A DNA stretch of 64,000 nt from Pseudomonas sp. FP2196 (GTDB taxonomy: Bacteria; Pseudomonadota; Gammaproteobacteria; Pseudomonadales; Pseudomonadaceae): the NCBI RefSeq assembly GCF_030687715.1, contig NZ_CP117445.1, positions 5,790,501-5,854,500 of the forward strand, read 5' to 3'. The stretch's first letter is position 1. The number at the start of each line of letters is the position of its first letter. The notes below the pieces were generated by a model. That model was not told where the DNA came from. It saw nothing but the letters and a program-made list of their open reading frames with translations, and searched no databases. The translations under genes were made by a program, and so were the position numbers. Below are positions 55,301-64,000 of this stretch, piece after piece.

Positions 55301-56274
55301 CCCTGCTGATCCCTGATCCGCATGAAGTACCGGTGTCATGGGCGCACAAGTTCACCCTGGGGGACTGGGACAGTCGAGCCTCGGTACGCAGCAGCACCCA
55401 CGACTACCAATTGCCGGACGACGTGCAGCAACAACTGCAAAGCCGCTATTGGTTCCCACCCGCCTTCCTGCCCTATCTGGCTCACCCGGCGATACAGGCC
55501 GCGGGGCGCGAGGTATTGCATCGGCTGACGGCCAATCACCTGGTGCACTTTCTCGACTACACCACGCTGCTCGAACACCGCATCGTCAATCGTGCAGTTG
55601 AAGTCATCGCGCATCGGGAGCTGCCCATTTACGTGCCGCTGCCAATGAAACACTCGGCACTGCAGCTCTACACCGACGAGGGTTACCACGCGCTGTTCTC
55701 CAATCGTCTCGCGGAGCAGATCGCCGGGCTTTACGGAATCACCGGGCGGCCGACGATCCCCAAGCGGATCACCCGCATGAACGCACTGATCGCCCGCACC
55801 CCGGAGAAGAACCGTGCACTGGCATGGTTTCTGCTCGGCTTCGTCTCGGAGACCATCATTGCCCGAGAGCTGCTGGACATCTGCCGCGACACTCTGGTGT
55901 CCAGCGTGAACGACATGCTGCGCGACCATCTGGCCGACGAAGCCCGCCACAGTCGCTACTTTGCCGAAGTGTTCCACTACTGCTGGCTGTCCATGAACAG
56001 CCGCCAGCGCACGTTTGTGAGCAGAACGCTGCTGGAGATCATCGGGATTTTCTTCGAGATCGATGAACGCTGGCTGCAACAGAGCCTGCGTGGCGCGGGT
56101 ATCGCCGACAGCGACGTGATGGAGATTGTCCGCAGCATGACGACGGTGCAGGCCAACCGCGCGCGTGCACGATCAGGTTGCGTCGCTACGCTGGATGCAT
56201 TGCGCAAGGCGGGATTTTTCGCCACGCCCCATAACCAGACACTTTTTGCCAAGGCAGGACTGATCGATGGATAA
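55297..56274 (+). CDS. AurF-type diiron N-oxygenase-like protein
   Basis: 325 residues from ATG 55297 (MTLLIPDPHEVPVSW), overlapping the SagB-type gene. It is mostly helical and keeps all seven expected AurF-type iron ligands with matching spacing: Glu93 (LLEHR), Glu128 and His131 (DEGYHA), Glu185 (FVSETI), and His211, Glu215, His218 (HLADEARH). AurF oxidises aryl amines to nitro groups; relatives act on other amines, and some are desaturase- or hydroxylase-like. Here the substrate could be a side-chain amine of the small peptide or an amino acid. It overlaps the transporter gene by 8 bases. Confidence 0.8.
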   Translation: MTLLIPDPHEVPVSWAHKFTLGDWDSRASVRSSTHDYQLPDDVQQQLQSRYWFPPAFLPYLAHPAIQAAGREVLHRLTANHLVHFLDYTTLLEHRIVNRAVEVIAHRELPIYVPLPMKHSALQLYTDEGYHALFSNRLAEQIAGLYGITGRPTIPKRITRMNALIARTPEKNRALAWFLLGFVSETIIARELLDICRDTLVSSVNDMLRDHLADEARHSRYFAEVFHYCWLSMNSRQRTFVSRTLLEIIGIFFEIDERWLQQSLRGAGIADSDVMEIVRSMTTVQANRARARSGCVATLDALRKAGFFATPHNQTLFAKAGLIDG

Positions 56275-57499
56275 AGGAAAATCCGTGGTAACCGCCCGTC
56301 AACGTCGCGGGGCTGTCAGCCTATTGCTGGCGATGGTGTTGCTCGGCGTGTTTCCACTGGATGTCCTGCTGCCTTCGTTTCCGGCACTGGCGGCGCACTT
56401 TCGCAGCACACCGGCGGACATCGCGCTGTCGATCAGTCTGTTCGCCGTAGGTATCGCGTTTGCCCAAGTGTTGATCGGCCCGCTGTCCGACGTGATCGGG
56501 CGCAAGGGCTTGTTGCTCGCCGGCATGAGCGTATCGATGCTCGGTGCCGTCGGTTGCGTGATAACCAGTGATTACGCGCTGTTCCTGATGTTCCGGGTGG
56601 TACAGGCAGTGGGGTGCGGCTGCTTCGTGCTGTCCCAGGCACTGGTGCAGGATCTGTTCGAAGGTGAGGAGCGTGATCGTCTGCGTATCCTGATGGTCAC
56701 GGCTACCGGGATTTTCATCTCGGTATCGCCGCTGGCCGGCACTTTTCTGCAAGCCACCCTCGGCTGGCGCGGCAGCTTCTGGGTGTTCACTGCGCTCGCT
56801 GCCGCGGTGTTGCTCAAGGCCTGGGTTTTCCTGGAGAACACCCGTCCCGCTGCCAGCGGCCCTCCCCTGAGTTTCCTCAAGGCCTATCGACGGGTGTTGG
56901 GAGATTTCGACTTCGTCGGCTACTGGCTGATTTCAGCCTTTGCGTTCGCCTGCCATTTCTCGTTTATCGTCATTTCACCGCTGATATTCATGGACCAGCT
57001 GCAATTGTCGGCCTATGACTTTTCGCTGATCCTGCTGGTGTATGGCGCCGCGTATGTCGTGGGGGGCATCATCGCCACGTTACTGAATCGACGTATCACG
57101 CCGGGCCGACAAATCATCACCGGGCTAAGCCTGATCCTGCTGTCGGGACTGGCGATGCTGTATCTGGCGGCCAACCATGTGCTGGCCCCCGTGACAGTGC
57201 TGATTCCGATGCTGATCTGCACCGCCGGCACCACCATTGCGCGCCCGGCTGCCACTTCACGGGCCATGAGCCTGTTTCCTGAAAACGCCGGCACTTCAGC
57301 CTCGGCCGGCAGCACGATCATCTTCATCTGCGGCGGGCTGATCAGTGCGTTGATCAGCCTCAGCCCGACCAATCTGCAATCGACGCTGGGCTACAGCTTC
57401 GTGCTGCTCAGCGGCATCGCGCTGATGCTCAACAGCCGGATCAGCCAGCGCGCCAGGAACCTGCAGGTCAATGCGATCGCGCGGACGGGTAGCGATTAA
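56267..57499 (+). CDS. MFS drug/metabolite exporter, Bcr/CflA type
   Basis: 410 residues with 12 predicted membrane helices. The N-terminal LLGVFPLDVLLPSFPALAAHF and the motif-A loop GPLSDVIGRKGLLLAG between helices 2 and 3 are characteristic of the Bcr/CflA 12-helix drug:H+ antiporters, as is motif C near VTATGIFISVSPLAGTFL. It overlaps the AurF-like gene by 8 bases, so it is translated with the two enzymes and most likely exports their product or protects the cell from it. It is the last gene of the inserted locus. Confidence 0.88.
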   Translation: MDKGKSVVTARQRRGAVSLLLAMVLLGVFPLDVLLPSFPALAAHFRSTPADIALSISLFAVGIAFAQVLIGPLSDVIGRKGLLLAGMSVSMLGAVGCVITSDYALFLMFRVVQAVGCGCFVLSQALVQDLFEGEERDRLRILMVTATGIFISVSPLAGTFLQATLGWRGSFWVFTALAAAVLLKAWVFLENTRPAASGPPLSFLKAYRRVLGDFDFVGYWLISAFAFACHFSFIVISPLIFMDQLQLSAYDFSLILLVYGAAYVVGGIIATLLNRRITPGRQIITGLSLILLSGLAMLYLAANHVLAPVTVLIPMLICTAGTTIARPAATSRAMSLFPENAGTSASAGSTIIFICGGLISALISLSPTNLQSTLGYSFVLLSGIALMLNSRISQRARNLQVNAIARTGSD

Positions 57500-57755
57500 A
57501 CCTGCCGGTCGTCATGCCACACGCCCCTTCGGCACGGGAACAACGCTTTGCGCCATTCCCTCCAGACGCCAGCGGTGTAGAATCGCCTGATTCATCGCCA
57601 TTCATCCCCCGGCGGGTTTATGAGCTCAGGCTGAGGCAAGCGGCGATCCCGCAAAGTCATCGGCAACTTCAGGACACACGGCCATTTCTGAGTGTTCCAG
57701 ACGTCAATAGAAGCTCACTCCCCTTTGATACCTGATTAGCCGCCCGGAGTGCTCC

Positions 57756-59597
57756 ATGCCAGATTACCGCTCGAAAACATCCACCCACGGCCGCAACATG
57801 GCCGGCGCCCGCGCACTGTGGCGTGCCACCGGGATGAAAGATGACGACTTCAAAAAGCCGATCATCGCCATTGCCAACTCCTTCACCCAGTTCGTGCCTG
57901 GCCATGTCCACCTGAAAGACCTGGGCCAACTGGTTGCCCGCGAAATCGAGCGCGCCGGTGGTGTTGCCAAGGAATTCAACACCATCGCCGTGGATGACGG
58001 CATCGCCATGGGGCACGACGGCATGCTGTATTCGCTGCCGAGCCGCGAGATCATCGCCGACTCCGTCGAATACATGGTCAACGCCCACTGCGCCGACGCC
58101 ATCGTCTGCATCTCCAACTGCGACAAGATCACCCCCGGTATGTTGATGGCTGCCTTGCGCCTGAACATTCCGGTGATCTTCGTTTCCGGCGGTCCGATGG
58201 AAGCCGGCAAGACCAAACTCGCTTCCCATGGCCTCGACCTCGTCGACGCCATGGTGATCGCCGCCGACTCCAGCGCTTCTGACGAGAAAGTCGCTGAATA
58301 CGAGCGCAGCGCCTGCCCCACCTGCGGTTCGTGCTCCGGCATGTTCACCGCCAACTCGATGAACTGCCTGACCGAAGCCCTGGGCCTCGCACTGCCGGGC
58401 AACGGTTCGACCCTCGCCACCCACAGCGACCGCGAGCAACTGTTCCTGCAGGCCGGCCGTACCATCGTCGAGCTGTGCAAGCGTTACTACGGCGAGAACG
58501 ACGAATCGGTGCTGCCGCGCAACATCGCCAACTTCAAAGCGTTCGAAAACGCGATGATGCTCGACATCGCCATGGGCGGCTCGACCAACACCATCCTGCA
58601 CCTGCTGGCTGCCGCCCAAGAGGCGGAAATCGATTTCGACCTGCGCGACATCGACCGTCTTTCGCGCAGCGTGCCGCAGTTGTGCAAAGTCGCGCCGAAC
58701 ATCCAGAAGTACCACATGGAAGACGTGCACCGCGCCGGCGGCATCTTCAGCATTCTCGGTTCGCTGGCCCGTGGCGGCCTGCTGCACACCGACCTGCCGA
58801 CCGTGCACAGCCGCAGCATGGAAGAAGCCATCGCCAAGTGGGACATCACCCAGACCACCGATGAAGCCGTGCATCACTTCTTCAAGGCAGGTCCTGCGGG
58901 CATCCCGACCCAGACCGCGTTCAGCCAGTCGACTCGCTGGGAAACTCTGGACGATGACCGTGAAAACGGCTGCATCCGCAGCTTCGAACACGCGTACTCG
59001 CAAGAAGGCGGCCTGGCCGTGCTGTACGGCAACATCGCCCTGGACGGCTGCGTGGTTAAAACCGCCGGCGTCGACGAGTCGATCCACGTCTTCGAAGGCA
59101 ACGCGAAGATCTTCGAAAGCCAGGACAGCGCCGTACGCGGCATCCTCGCCGACGAAGTGAAGGCGGGTGACATCGTCATCATTCGCTACGAAGGCCCGAA
59201 AGGCGGCCCAGGCATGCAGGAAATGCTTTACCCGACCTCGTACCTGAAATCCAAAGGCCTGGGCAAGGATTGCGCCTTGCTCACCGACGGTCGCTTCTCC
59301 GGCGGCACCTCGGGTCTGTCCATCGGCCACGCTTCGCCAGAGGCTGCGGCCGGTGGCGCGATCGGTCTGGTGCAGGACGGCGACAAGGTGCTGATCGACA
59401 TTCCGAACCGCTCGATCAACCTGTTGGTCAGCGACGAAGAACTGGCTGCACGCCGCGCCGAACAGGACAAGAAGGGCTGGAAACCTGTTGAAGTGCGTCC
59501 ACGTAAAGTGACCACCGCACTAAAGGCCTACGCCCTGCTGGCGACCAGTGCCGACAAGGGTGCTGTGCGTAACAAGGCGATGCTCGACGGGCTGTAA
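57756..59597 (+). CDS. ilvD: Dihydroxy-acid dehydratase
   Basis: 613 residues. It dehydrates 2,3-dihydroxy-isovalerate and -3-methylvalerate to the keto acids for valine, isoleucine and leucine. Fe-S cysteines are in [12 protein letters not shown] and [27 protein letters not shown] stretches near residues 122 and 195; [31 protein letters not shown] and [10 protein letters not shown] are family marks. The 256-base upstream gap (57500-57755) has no gene and no clear branched-chain leader peptide. A strong terminator follows. Confidence 0.97.
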   Translation: MPDYRSKTSTHGRNMAGARALWRATGMKDDDFKKPIIAIANSFTQFVPGHVHLKDLGQLVAREIERAGGVAKEFNTIAVDDGIAMGHDGMLYSLPSREIIADSVEYMVNAHCADAIVCISNCDKITPGMLMAALRLNIPVIFVSGGPMEAGKTKLASHGLDLVDAMVIAADSSASDEKVAEYERSACPTCGSCSGMFTANSMNCLTEALGLALPGNGSTLATHSDREQLFLQAGRTIVELCKRYYGENDESVLPRNIANFKAFENAMMLDIAMGGSTNTILHLLAAAQEAEIDFDLRDIDRLSRSVPQLCKVAPNIQKYHMEDVHRAGGIFSILGSLARGGLLHTDLPTVHSRSMEEAIAKWDITQTTDEAVHHFFKAGPAGIPTQTAFSQSTRWETLDDDRENGCIRSFEHAYSQEGGLAVLYGNIALDGCVVKTAGVDESIHVFEGNAKIFESQDSAVRGILADEVKAGDIVIIRYEGPKGGPGMQEMLYPTSYLKSKGLGKDCALLTDGRFSGGTSGLSIGHASPEAAAGGAIGLVQDGDKVLIDIPNRSINLLVSDEELAARRAEQDKKGWKPVEVRPRKVTTALKAYALLATSADKGAVRNKAMLDGL

Positions 59598-59613
59598 GCG
59601 TCAATCGCAGAAA

Positions 59614-59647
59614 CAAAAATGCCCCGCCAAGTGCGGGGCATTTTTTT
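59614..59647 (+). terminator. Rho-independent terminator after ilvD
   Basis: CAAAAATGCCCCGC, loop CAAGT, GCGGGGCATTTTTTT (59614-59647): GC-rich stem with a run of seven T residues, 16 bases after the ilvD stop. The A-tract on the other side would let it work weakly for the opposing pchP-like gene too. Confidence 0.93.
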
Positions 59648-59708
59648 GCCGGAAGAATTGAAAACCCGATCCCTTCGGCAGCTCCTACAGGGTGAGATTT
59701 GGGTTTTT

Positions 59709-59739
59709 GATCGCTCCCACGCAGAGCGTGGGAACGATC
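59709..59739. repeat. Short inverted repeat with CTCCCACGC core
   Basis: GATCGCTCCCACGC (59709-59722), loop AGA, GCGTGGGAACGATC (59726-59739), one mismatch. A common intergenic hairpin of fluorescent pseudomonads. A lone REP half-site (CCTTCGGCAGCTCC) lies just before it at about 59671-59690. Both are in the convergent gap with the phosphatase gene. Confidence 0.7.
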
Positions 59740-59753
59740 ATGCGTGTTCAGGC

Positions 59754-60815
59754 TTACTGAATCTCTTCAGACTTGACGATCACCCAGTTCTTGTCCGCCG
59801 TCACCTGCAACCCTTCCTTGGCCTGCGCTGCGGCGTGCTTGGCCATCATGCCGTTTATCTGGGTCATGTATTTGTCCTTGCGGTTGATCCACAAGTGAAT
59901 ACCGCCCTTGGCCACATCGACATCGTGGAACAGCATGTAGCCGTCACTGGTTGGCGTATCGCCGCCTACCAGAACCGGTTTTTTCCACTCATCGATGTAG
60001 GTCAGAATCGCCGCGTGCTTGCCGGCCATCCAGGTCGCCGGGGTCCACAGGTAAGGGGTCAATTCTAGGCCGAGGTTGGCCTTCTCGTCATATTTGCCGG
60101 CGGTGATCTGCTTGCGTGCGGTGGTCAGTTCGCCAGTTTTCGGATCTTTGAGCAGCAGCGACACGCCGATGACGTTCTGCGGTTTGACGTTGTAGCCGTA
60201 CTTCGGATCGGCCGCGACCATGCGCACCAGTTCTTCGGAGGCGGCAGTCATCACGTAGACCTCGATGCCGTTCTCCATCAACTTGTTGTAGAGCTCTTGC
60301 TGACCGGTGAAGATCTTCGGCGGATTGACGTCGAGCTTCTTGACCACATCGCCTTCGTAATACGTCGCCGGCACCGGTTTGCCCGAGGCCATCAGCTCAT
60401 CGACATAGCCTTTGAGTTCCTTGAGGGTGAACCCGGAGAACACCTGCGCCACCCACGGGTAGCAGACCATGTCGTCGACTTCGCAGAGGCGATAGTAGTA
60501 ACTGAACAGACTTTCCTTATGGTCGGCGGTGTCCTTGAACGGCATCAGTTTCAGCGAGGGATCGAGCTTGTCGCGGGTGATCAGGCCCTTGTTTTCCATG
60601 AACGGCAGCAAGGACTCTTCAAGGTCGTAGCGGTAACTGGTGTTGTCCATGTCGAACACCGCGTAGTTACCCTTGTTGGCGTTGGCGGCGATCATCGCGT
60701 CCAGTGCCTTGGCCTGATCGGCCGGCCAGTGTTTGAGGTCAGTGGCGAAAGCCTGACCGGCCAGGCCCAAACCTACCGTCAGTGCGACAGCCAGAAATTT
60801 CGGTGCGAACTTCAT
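59754..60815 (-). CDS. pchP: Periplasmic HAD-superfamily phosphatase, phosphorylcholine phosphatase-like
   Basis: 353 residues with a signal peptide (cleavage after AFA near residue 24). HAD motif I DMDNT is at 55-59, motif II lies in VYVMTAASEELV, the motif III lysine region near MAGKHAAIL, and motif IV is VLVGGDTPTSDGYML. These match the motifs I recall for P. aeruginosa PchP (about 349 residues), which releases choline from phosphorylcholine in the periplasm. HAD phosphatases can be promiscuous, so the substrate is inferred. It stands alone, divergent from the cystine transporter; the 241-base gap shows no gene. Confidence 0.72.
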   Translation of the reverse strand: MKFAPKFLAVALTVGLGLAGQAFATDLKHWPADQAKALDAMIAANANKGNYAVFDMDNTSYRYDLEESLLPFMENKGLITRDKLDPSLKLMPFKDTADHKESLFSYYYRLCEVDDMVCYPWVAQVFSGFTLKELKGYVDELMASGKPVPATYYEGDVVKKLDVNPPKIFTGQQELYNKLMENGIEVYVMTAASEELVRMVAADPKYGYNVKPQNVIGVSLLLKDPKTGELTTARKQITAGKYDEKANLGLELTPYLWTPATWMAGKHAAILTYIDEWKKPVLVGGDTPTSDGYMLFHDVDVAKGGIHLWINRKDKYMTQINGMMAKHAAAQAKEGLQVTADKNWVIVKSEEIQ

Positions 60816-61056
60816 CGATGCTTTCTCCCTGAGCTAAAGACATCGACGCTAACAAATAAGTGTGACAGCCCTCGTCTGTCAGCGACCGTCCACGTCCCCA
60901 TCGCGCCAGATGCATTCCCGAGAGCGACGCGCGCTTATTCCAAAAGCGACTATTACCATACGTTTTCGGTATTAATTCATTGGAAATCAAACTGTTAGGC
61001 TTGCCGGTTCGCAGCAGCCCCGGAAGGCTGTTGGCAAAGTCTTTTCTGGAGTTCTC

Positions 61057-62448
61057 ATGAATCTACCGCTGATTCTCAACCTGCTGGTGTTCCTCGCCCT
61101 GCTCTTCGGTCTGGCGCAAACCCGCCACACCTCGTGGAGCCTGGCGAAAAAAGTCCTGCTCGCGCTGGTGTTGGGCGTAGCGTTCGGCGTGGCTCTACAC
61201 ACCGTTTACGGTGCCGGTAACCCGGTGCTGAAAGCCTCGATCGGCTGGTTCGATCTGGTCGGCAACGGTTACGTGCAGTTGCTGCAAATGATCGTCATCC
61301 CGCTGGTGTTTGCCTCGATCCTCAGCGCCGTGGCGCGTCTGCACAACGCTTCGTCGCTGGGCAAGATCAGCTTCCTGACCATCGGCACGCTGCTGTTCAC
61401 CACCGCGATTGCGGCGCTGATCGGTATTGGCCTGACCAACCTGTTCGGCCTCACCGCTGAAGGTCTGGTCGCCGGCACGCAGGAAATGGCTCGTCTGCAA
61501 ACCATTCAGAGTGACTACGCCGGCAAGGTCGCCGACCTGAATGTGCCGCAGTTGCTGCTATCGTTCATCCCGCAAAACCCGTTCGCCGATCTGGCGCGGG
61601 CCAAGCCGACCTCGATCATCAGCGTGGTGATCTTCGCAGCGTTCCTGGGGGTTGCCGCGCTGCAACTGCTCAAGGATGACGTCGAGAAAGGTCAGAAAGT
61701 GATCAACGCCATCGACACCCTGCAAGCCTGGGTGATGCGTCTGGTGCGTCTGGTGATGAAGCTGACCCCGTATGGCGTACTGGCGCTGATGACCAAAGTG
61801 GTCGCCGGTTCCAACCTGCAAGACATCATCAAGCTCGGCAGTTTCGTGGTGGTGTCGTACCTCGGCCTGGGCCTGATGTTCGTCGTCCACGGTTTGCTGG
61901 TGTCGGCCGCCGGGATCAACCCGCTGCGTTTCTTCCGCAAGATCTGGCCGGTGCTGACGTTCGCGTTCACCAGCCGTTCCAGCGCCGCGAGCATCCCGCT
62001 GAGCATTGAGGCGCAGACTCGTCGCCTGGGGATTCCGCAATCGGTGGCCAGTTTCGCCGCTTCGTTCGGTGCGACCATCGGCCAGAACGGTTGCGCGGGT
62101 CTGTACCCGGCGATGTTGGCGGTGATGGTGGCGCCGACCGTGGGCATCAATCCGCTGGACCCGCTGTGGATCGCGACGCTGGTGGCGATTGTCACGCTGA
62201 GTTCGGCCGGTGTGGCGGGCGTGGGTGGCGGTGCGACGTTCGCGGCGCTGATCGTGCTGCCGGCGATGGGTTTGCCGGTGTCACTGGTGGCGTTGCTGAT
62301 TTCGGTCGAGCCGCTGATCGACATGGGCCGCACGGCGTTGAACGTGAGTGGTTCGATTACCGCCGGTGCGATTACCAGTCAGGTGATGCAGCAGACGGAT
62401 AAAGCGCTGCTGGATGCGGATGAGCATGCGGAGTTGGCGCAGGCTTGA
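61057..62448 (+). CDS. tcyP: Sodium:dicarboxylate symporter family, L-cystine transporter TcyP-like
   Basis: 463 residues, the length I recall for E. coli YdjN/TcyP. The DAACS fold shows about eight helices and two re-entrant loops: the serine-rich hairpin [20 protein letters not shown] near residue 305 and the second loop [20 protein letters not shown] near 385, plus [16 protein letters not shown]. The first 200 residues ([22 protein letters not shown]) fit the cystine group better than GltP or DctA, but substrate remains inferred. RBS: a weak GGAG 8 bases before ATG 61057. Confidence 0.83.
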   Translation: MNLPLILNLLVFLALLFGLAQTRHTSWSLAKKVLLALVLGVAFGVALHTVYGAGNPVLKASIGWFDLVGNGYVQLLQMIVIPLVFASILSAVARLHNASSLGKISFLTIGTLLFTTAIAALIGIGLTNLFGLTAEGLVAGTQEMARLQTIQSDYAGKVADLNVPQLLLSFIPQNPFADLARAKPTSIISVVIFAAFLGVAALQLLKDDVEKGQKVINAIDTLQAWVMRLVRLVMKLTPYGVLALMTKVVAGSNLQDIIKLGSFVVVSYLGLGLMFVVHGLLVSAAGINPLRFFRKIWPVLTFAFTSRSSAASIPLSIEAQTRRLGIPQSVASFAASFGATIGQNGCAGLYPAMLAVMVAPTVGINPLDPLWIATLVAIVTLSSAGVAGVGGGATFAALIVLPAMGLPVSLVALLISVEPLIDMGRTALNVSGSITAGAITSQVMQQTDKALLDADEHAELAQA

Positions 62449-62461
62449 TGTAAAGCAAGAT

Positions 62462-62540
62462 CAAAAGATCGCAGGCTTCGCCAGCTCCTACAGGGGAAAT
62501 GCGAACACCCTGTAGGAGCTGCCGCAGGCTGCGATCTTTT
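62462..62540. repeat. REP inverted pair (REPIN), AAAGATCGCAG family, touching the folA stop
   Basis: The left arm 62462-62493 (CAAAAGATCGCAGGCTTCGC...) and right arm 62508-62540 pair with small mismatches (TTCGCC against GCCGCA). The right arm's terminal TT is shared with the folA stop codon (62539-62541), so the repeat directly abuts the gene end. It occupies the whole convergent gap with tcyP. Confidence 0.85.
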
Positions 62541-63051
62541 ATGCCTTCTCCCAAACCTCGAAGTTGTACGCAGGTTTATCGCCTTCAGCCGGATTCGGTA
62601 CATTCGACACCAGCGTCCACTGGTTCAGATCAAACTCCGGAAACCACGCATCGCCCTCCGGGCTCAGCGCCACACGGGTCAGATACAGACGATCCGCCTG
62701 CGCCAGCCCCTGCGCATACAACTGCGCGCCGCCAATCAGCATCAGCTCATCGACGCCCTGCGCTTTCGCCCATTCTTCGGCGCGAACCACGGCAGCCTCC
62801 AGCGACGGATAAACCTCCGCACCTTCCAGCACCATGTCATGCTGACGGCTGACCACGATGTTCAACCGGCCCGGCAGCGGCCGACCGAGGGAATCCCAGG
62901 TCTTGCGACCCATGATGATCGGCTTGCCCAAGGTCGTGGCCTTGAAGTATTTGAAGTCCCCCGGCAGGTGCCAGGGCATGCTGTTATCGACGCCGATCAC
63001 GCGGTTTTCACCGAGGGCTGCAATCAGGCTGAGGGGAAGTGATTTAGTCAT
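62539..63051 (-). CDS. folA: Dihydrofolate reductase
   Basis: 170 residues from ATG 63051 (MTKSLPLSLIAALGENRVIG); the longer reading upstream runs into the divergent gene. It reduces dihydrofolate with NADPH. Substrate-site IGVDNSMPWHLPGDFKYFKA (catalytic acidic residue in the PGD loop region), NADPH site PIIMGRKTWDSLGRPLPGR, DELMLIGGAQLYAQGL and TRVALSPEGDAWFP are conserved. It is divergent from the DUF2868 gene, with an 85-base gap. Confidence 0.96.
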   Translation of the reverse strand: MTKSLPLSLIAALGENRVIGVDNSMPWHLPGDFKYFKATTLGKPIIMGRKTWDSLGRPLPGRLNIVVSRQHDMVLEGAEVYPSLEAAVVRAEEWAKAQGVDELMLIGGAQLYAQGLAQADRLYLTRVALSPEGDAWFPEFDLNQWTLVSNVPNPAEGDKPAYNFEVWEKA

Positions 63052-63136
63052 GCCGGCGAGGATACCAGAGCCTCGCTTGACCCGATAAGCGCCACAGCGG
63101 TTATGCTCACGGCTCAATTGAGCGACGGGATGCCGC

Positions 63137-64000
63137 GTGACACAACTGACTCCACTGCAAAACCTCTGGTTGACCGAAACCGTGCGCCTGCGCGAAGAAC
63201 ACGCAGGCCCCCTGGATGACCTGGAAGCCAATCGTCTGGCTCGCGCGGCGGGCGGTGATCTGCCGAGCCGGATACAGCGCCGTGCCTTGTGGCTGGCTGA
63301 GCGTGACGGGCTGACCAGCGCACTCAAACACTGGCTGCAAGGCGCACGTCTGGCACTGGCGCTGCTGATGATTTTTGCCGTACTGAGCGGCGCCGCACTG
63401 GCCTTCGCCGCGCTGGGGCAGACCCCGGTAAACGTCTTTTGGGCCCTGGGCAGTCTGCTCGGGCTGAATCTGATTCTGCTGCTGAGCTGGGCGCTGGGGC
63501 TGATCTTTGCGGGCGAACACGGCGCCACGCTCGGGCGCCTGTGGTTATGGCTCAGCGAAAAACTCGCCCGCGACGCCAAAGCCGCGCAACTGGCGCCGGC
63601 CTTGCTGCTGATGCTGCAACGCAAGAAACTCAATCGCTGGGCGCTCGGTGCATTGGTCAACGGCCTGTGGCTGCTGGCGATGTTCAGCGCTCTGGTTCTG
63701 TTGCTGACGTTGATGGCGACCCGGCGCTACGGCTTCGTCTGGGAAACCACGATTCTCAGCGCCGACACGTTCATCAACATGACCCAGGCCCTCGGATCTC
63801 TGCCGGCGCTGATCGGTTTCAATGTGCCGACGGTGGAAATGATCCGCGCCAGCGGTGACGGTGCGCTCGATATCGAAAGTGCTCGTCAGGCCTGGGCGAC
63901 GTGGCTGGTCGGTGTGCTGGTGGTTTACGGCGTGCTGCCGCGCCTGCTGTTGGCGCTGTTGTGTTTCTGGCGCTGGAACAGCGGCAAAGCGGCGCTGCGT
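63137..64000 (+). CDS. DUF2868 domain-containing membrane protein, 3' end outside window
   Basis: Partial: 288 codons from GTG 63137, the only start possible after an in-frame TGA at 63119; GACGGGA lies 6 bases upstream. The translation begins MTQLTPLQNLWLTETVRLRE and has membrane helices near residues 75-100 (ALALLMIFAVLSGAALAFAA), 105-135, 180-200 and 260-285. It matches DUF2868, a family of unknown function usually followed by a DUF3482 GTPase-like gene, which would lie just beyond the right edge. Confidence 0.8.
   Translation, partial: MTQLTPLQNLWLTETVRLREEHAGPLDDLEANRLARAAGGDLPSRIQRRALWLAERDGLTSALKHWLQGARLALALLMIFAVLSGAALAFAALGQTPVNVFWALGSLLGLNLILLLSWALGLIFAGEHGATLGRLWLWLSEKLARDAKAAQLAPALLLMLQRKKLNRWALGALVNGLWLLAMFSALVLLLTLMATRRYGFVWETTILSADTFINMTQALGSLPALIGFNVPTVEMIRASGDGALDIESARQAWATWLVGVLVVYGVLPRLLLALLCFWRWNSGKAALR

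Noticed and set aside
57500..57755. Looked for a branched-chain amino-acid leader peptide or attenuator before ilvD
   Set aside because: No short frame rich in Leu, Ile or Val codons and no terminator/anti-terminator pair was found.
57669..59330. 553-codon open frame on the minus strand opposite ilvD
   Set aside because: Antisense to a fully conserved housekeeping gene; low-complexity Gly/Val/His/Asp composition and no recognisable motif.

Overview
The window is GC-rich, densely packed chromosomal DNA from a Pseudomonas, most likely of the P. fluorescens group. Gene order follows, with losses and insertions, the block I recall from P. aeruginosa running from the pil-chp genes through gshB, algH, pyrRBC', pilT, proC, metXW, hemW, rpoH, ftsXEY, coaD, fdxA, mutM and ilvD to folA. 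The many inverted-pair REP repeats are also typical of fluorescent pseudomonads. No rRNA, tRNA, CRISPR array, prophage or insertion sequence was seen. Most genes are housekeeping.

Layout. 1-12 kb, minus strand: the 5' part of malonate decarboxylase mdcA, then a Pil-Chp chemosensory operon for type IV pili (pilG, pilH, pilI, pilJ, chpA, chpC) that lacks pilK and chpB. 12-18 kb, plus: gshB, a tonB3-like gene, algH-ruvX, and the pyrimidine cluster pyrR-pyrB-pyrC', whose dihydroorotase-like member has lost its metal site. 18-28 kb: a TM2 protein, an NlpC/P60 hydrolase, pilT without a neighbouring pilU, yggS-proC-yggT-yggU, then metX-metW-DUF4426-rdgB-hemW-DUF3392. 28-35 kb: trmB, thiG, thiS, a DUF423 protein, mtgA, the heat-shock sigma factor rpoH, and ftsY-ftsE-ftsX.

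35-43 kb: two tandem copies of an M16 peptidase pair (one active-type, one inactive-type subunit each) flanking rsmD, then an alpha/beta hydrolase. 43-49 kb: a sulfurtransferase, a TetR regulator divergent from an aldehyde dehydrogenase / Tat lipoprotein / GMC dehydrogenase operon with a clear palindromic operator, then coaD and fdxA. 49-54 kb: a small membrane protein, mutM, an HDOD protein, a PfpI protein and rlmI.

The most notable region is 53.8-57.5 kb, inserted between rlmI and ilvD. An AT-rich leader carries a sigma-70-like promoter and a 23-codon gene with a very strong ribosome binding site. After a stem-loop come a SagB-type flavin oxidase, an AurF-type diiron oxygenase with all seven expected iron ligands, and a Bcr/CflA-type exporter, the last three overlapping. 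This looks like a compact biosynthetic operon for a modified peptide (RiPP-like), with a precursor/enzyme combination I do not recognise. The window ends with ilvD, a PchP-like phosphatase, a TcyP-like cystine transporter, folA and the start of a DUF2868 membrane protein.
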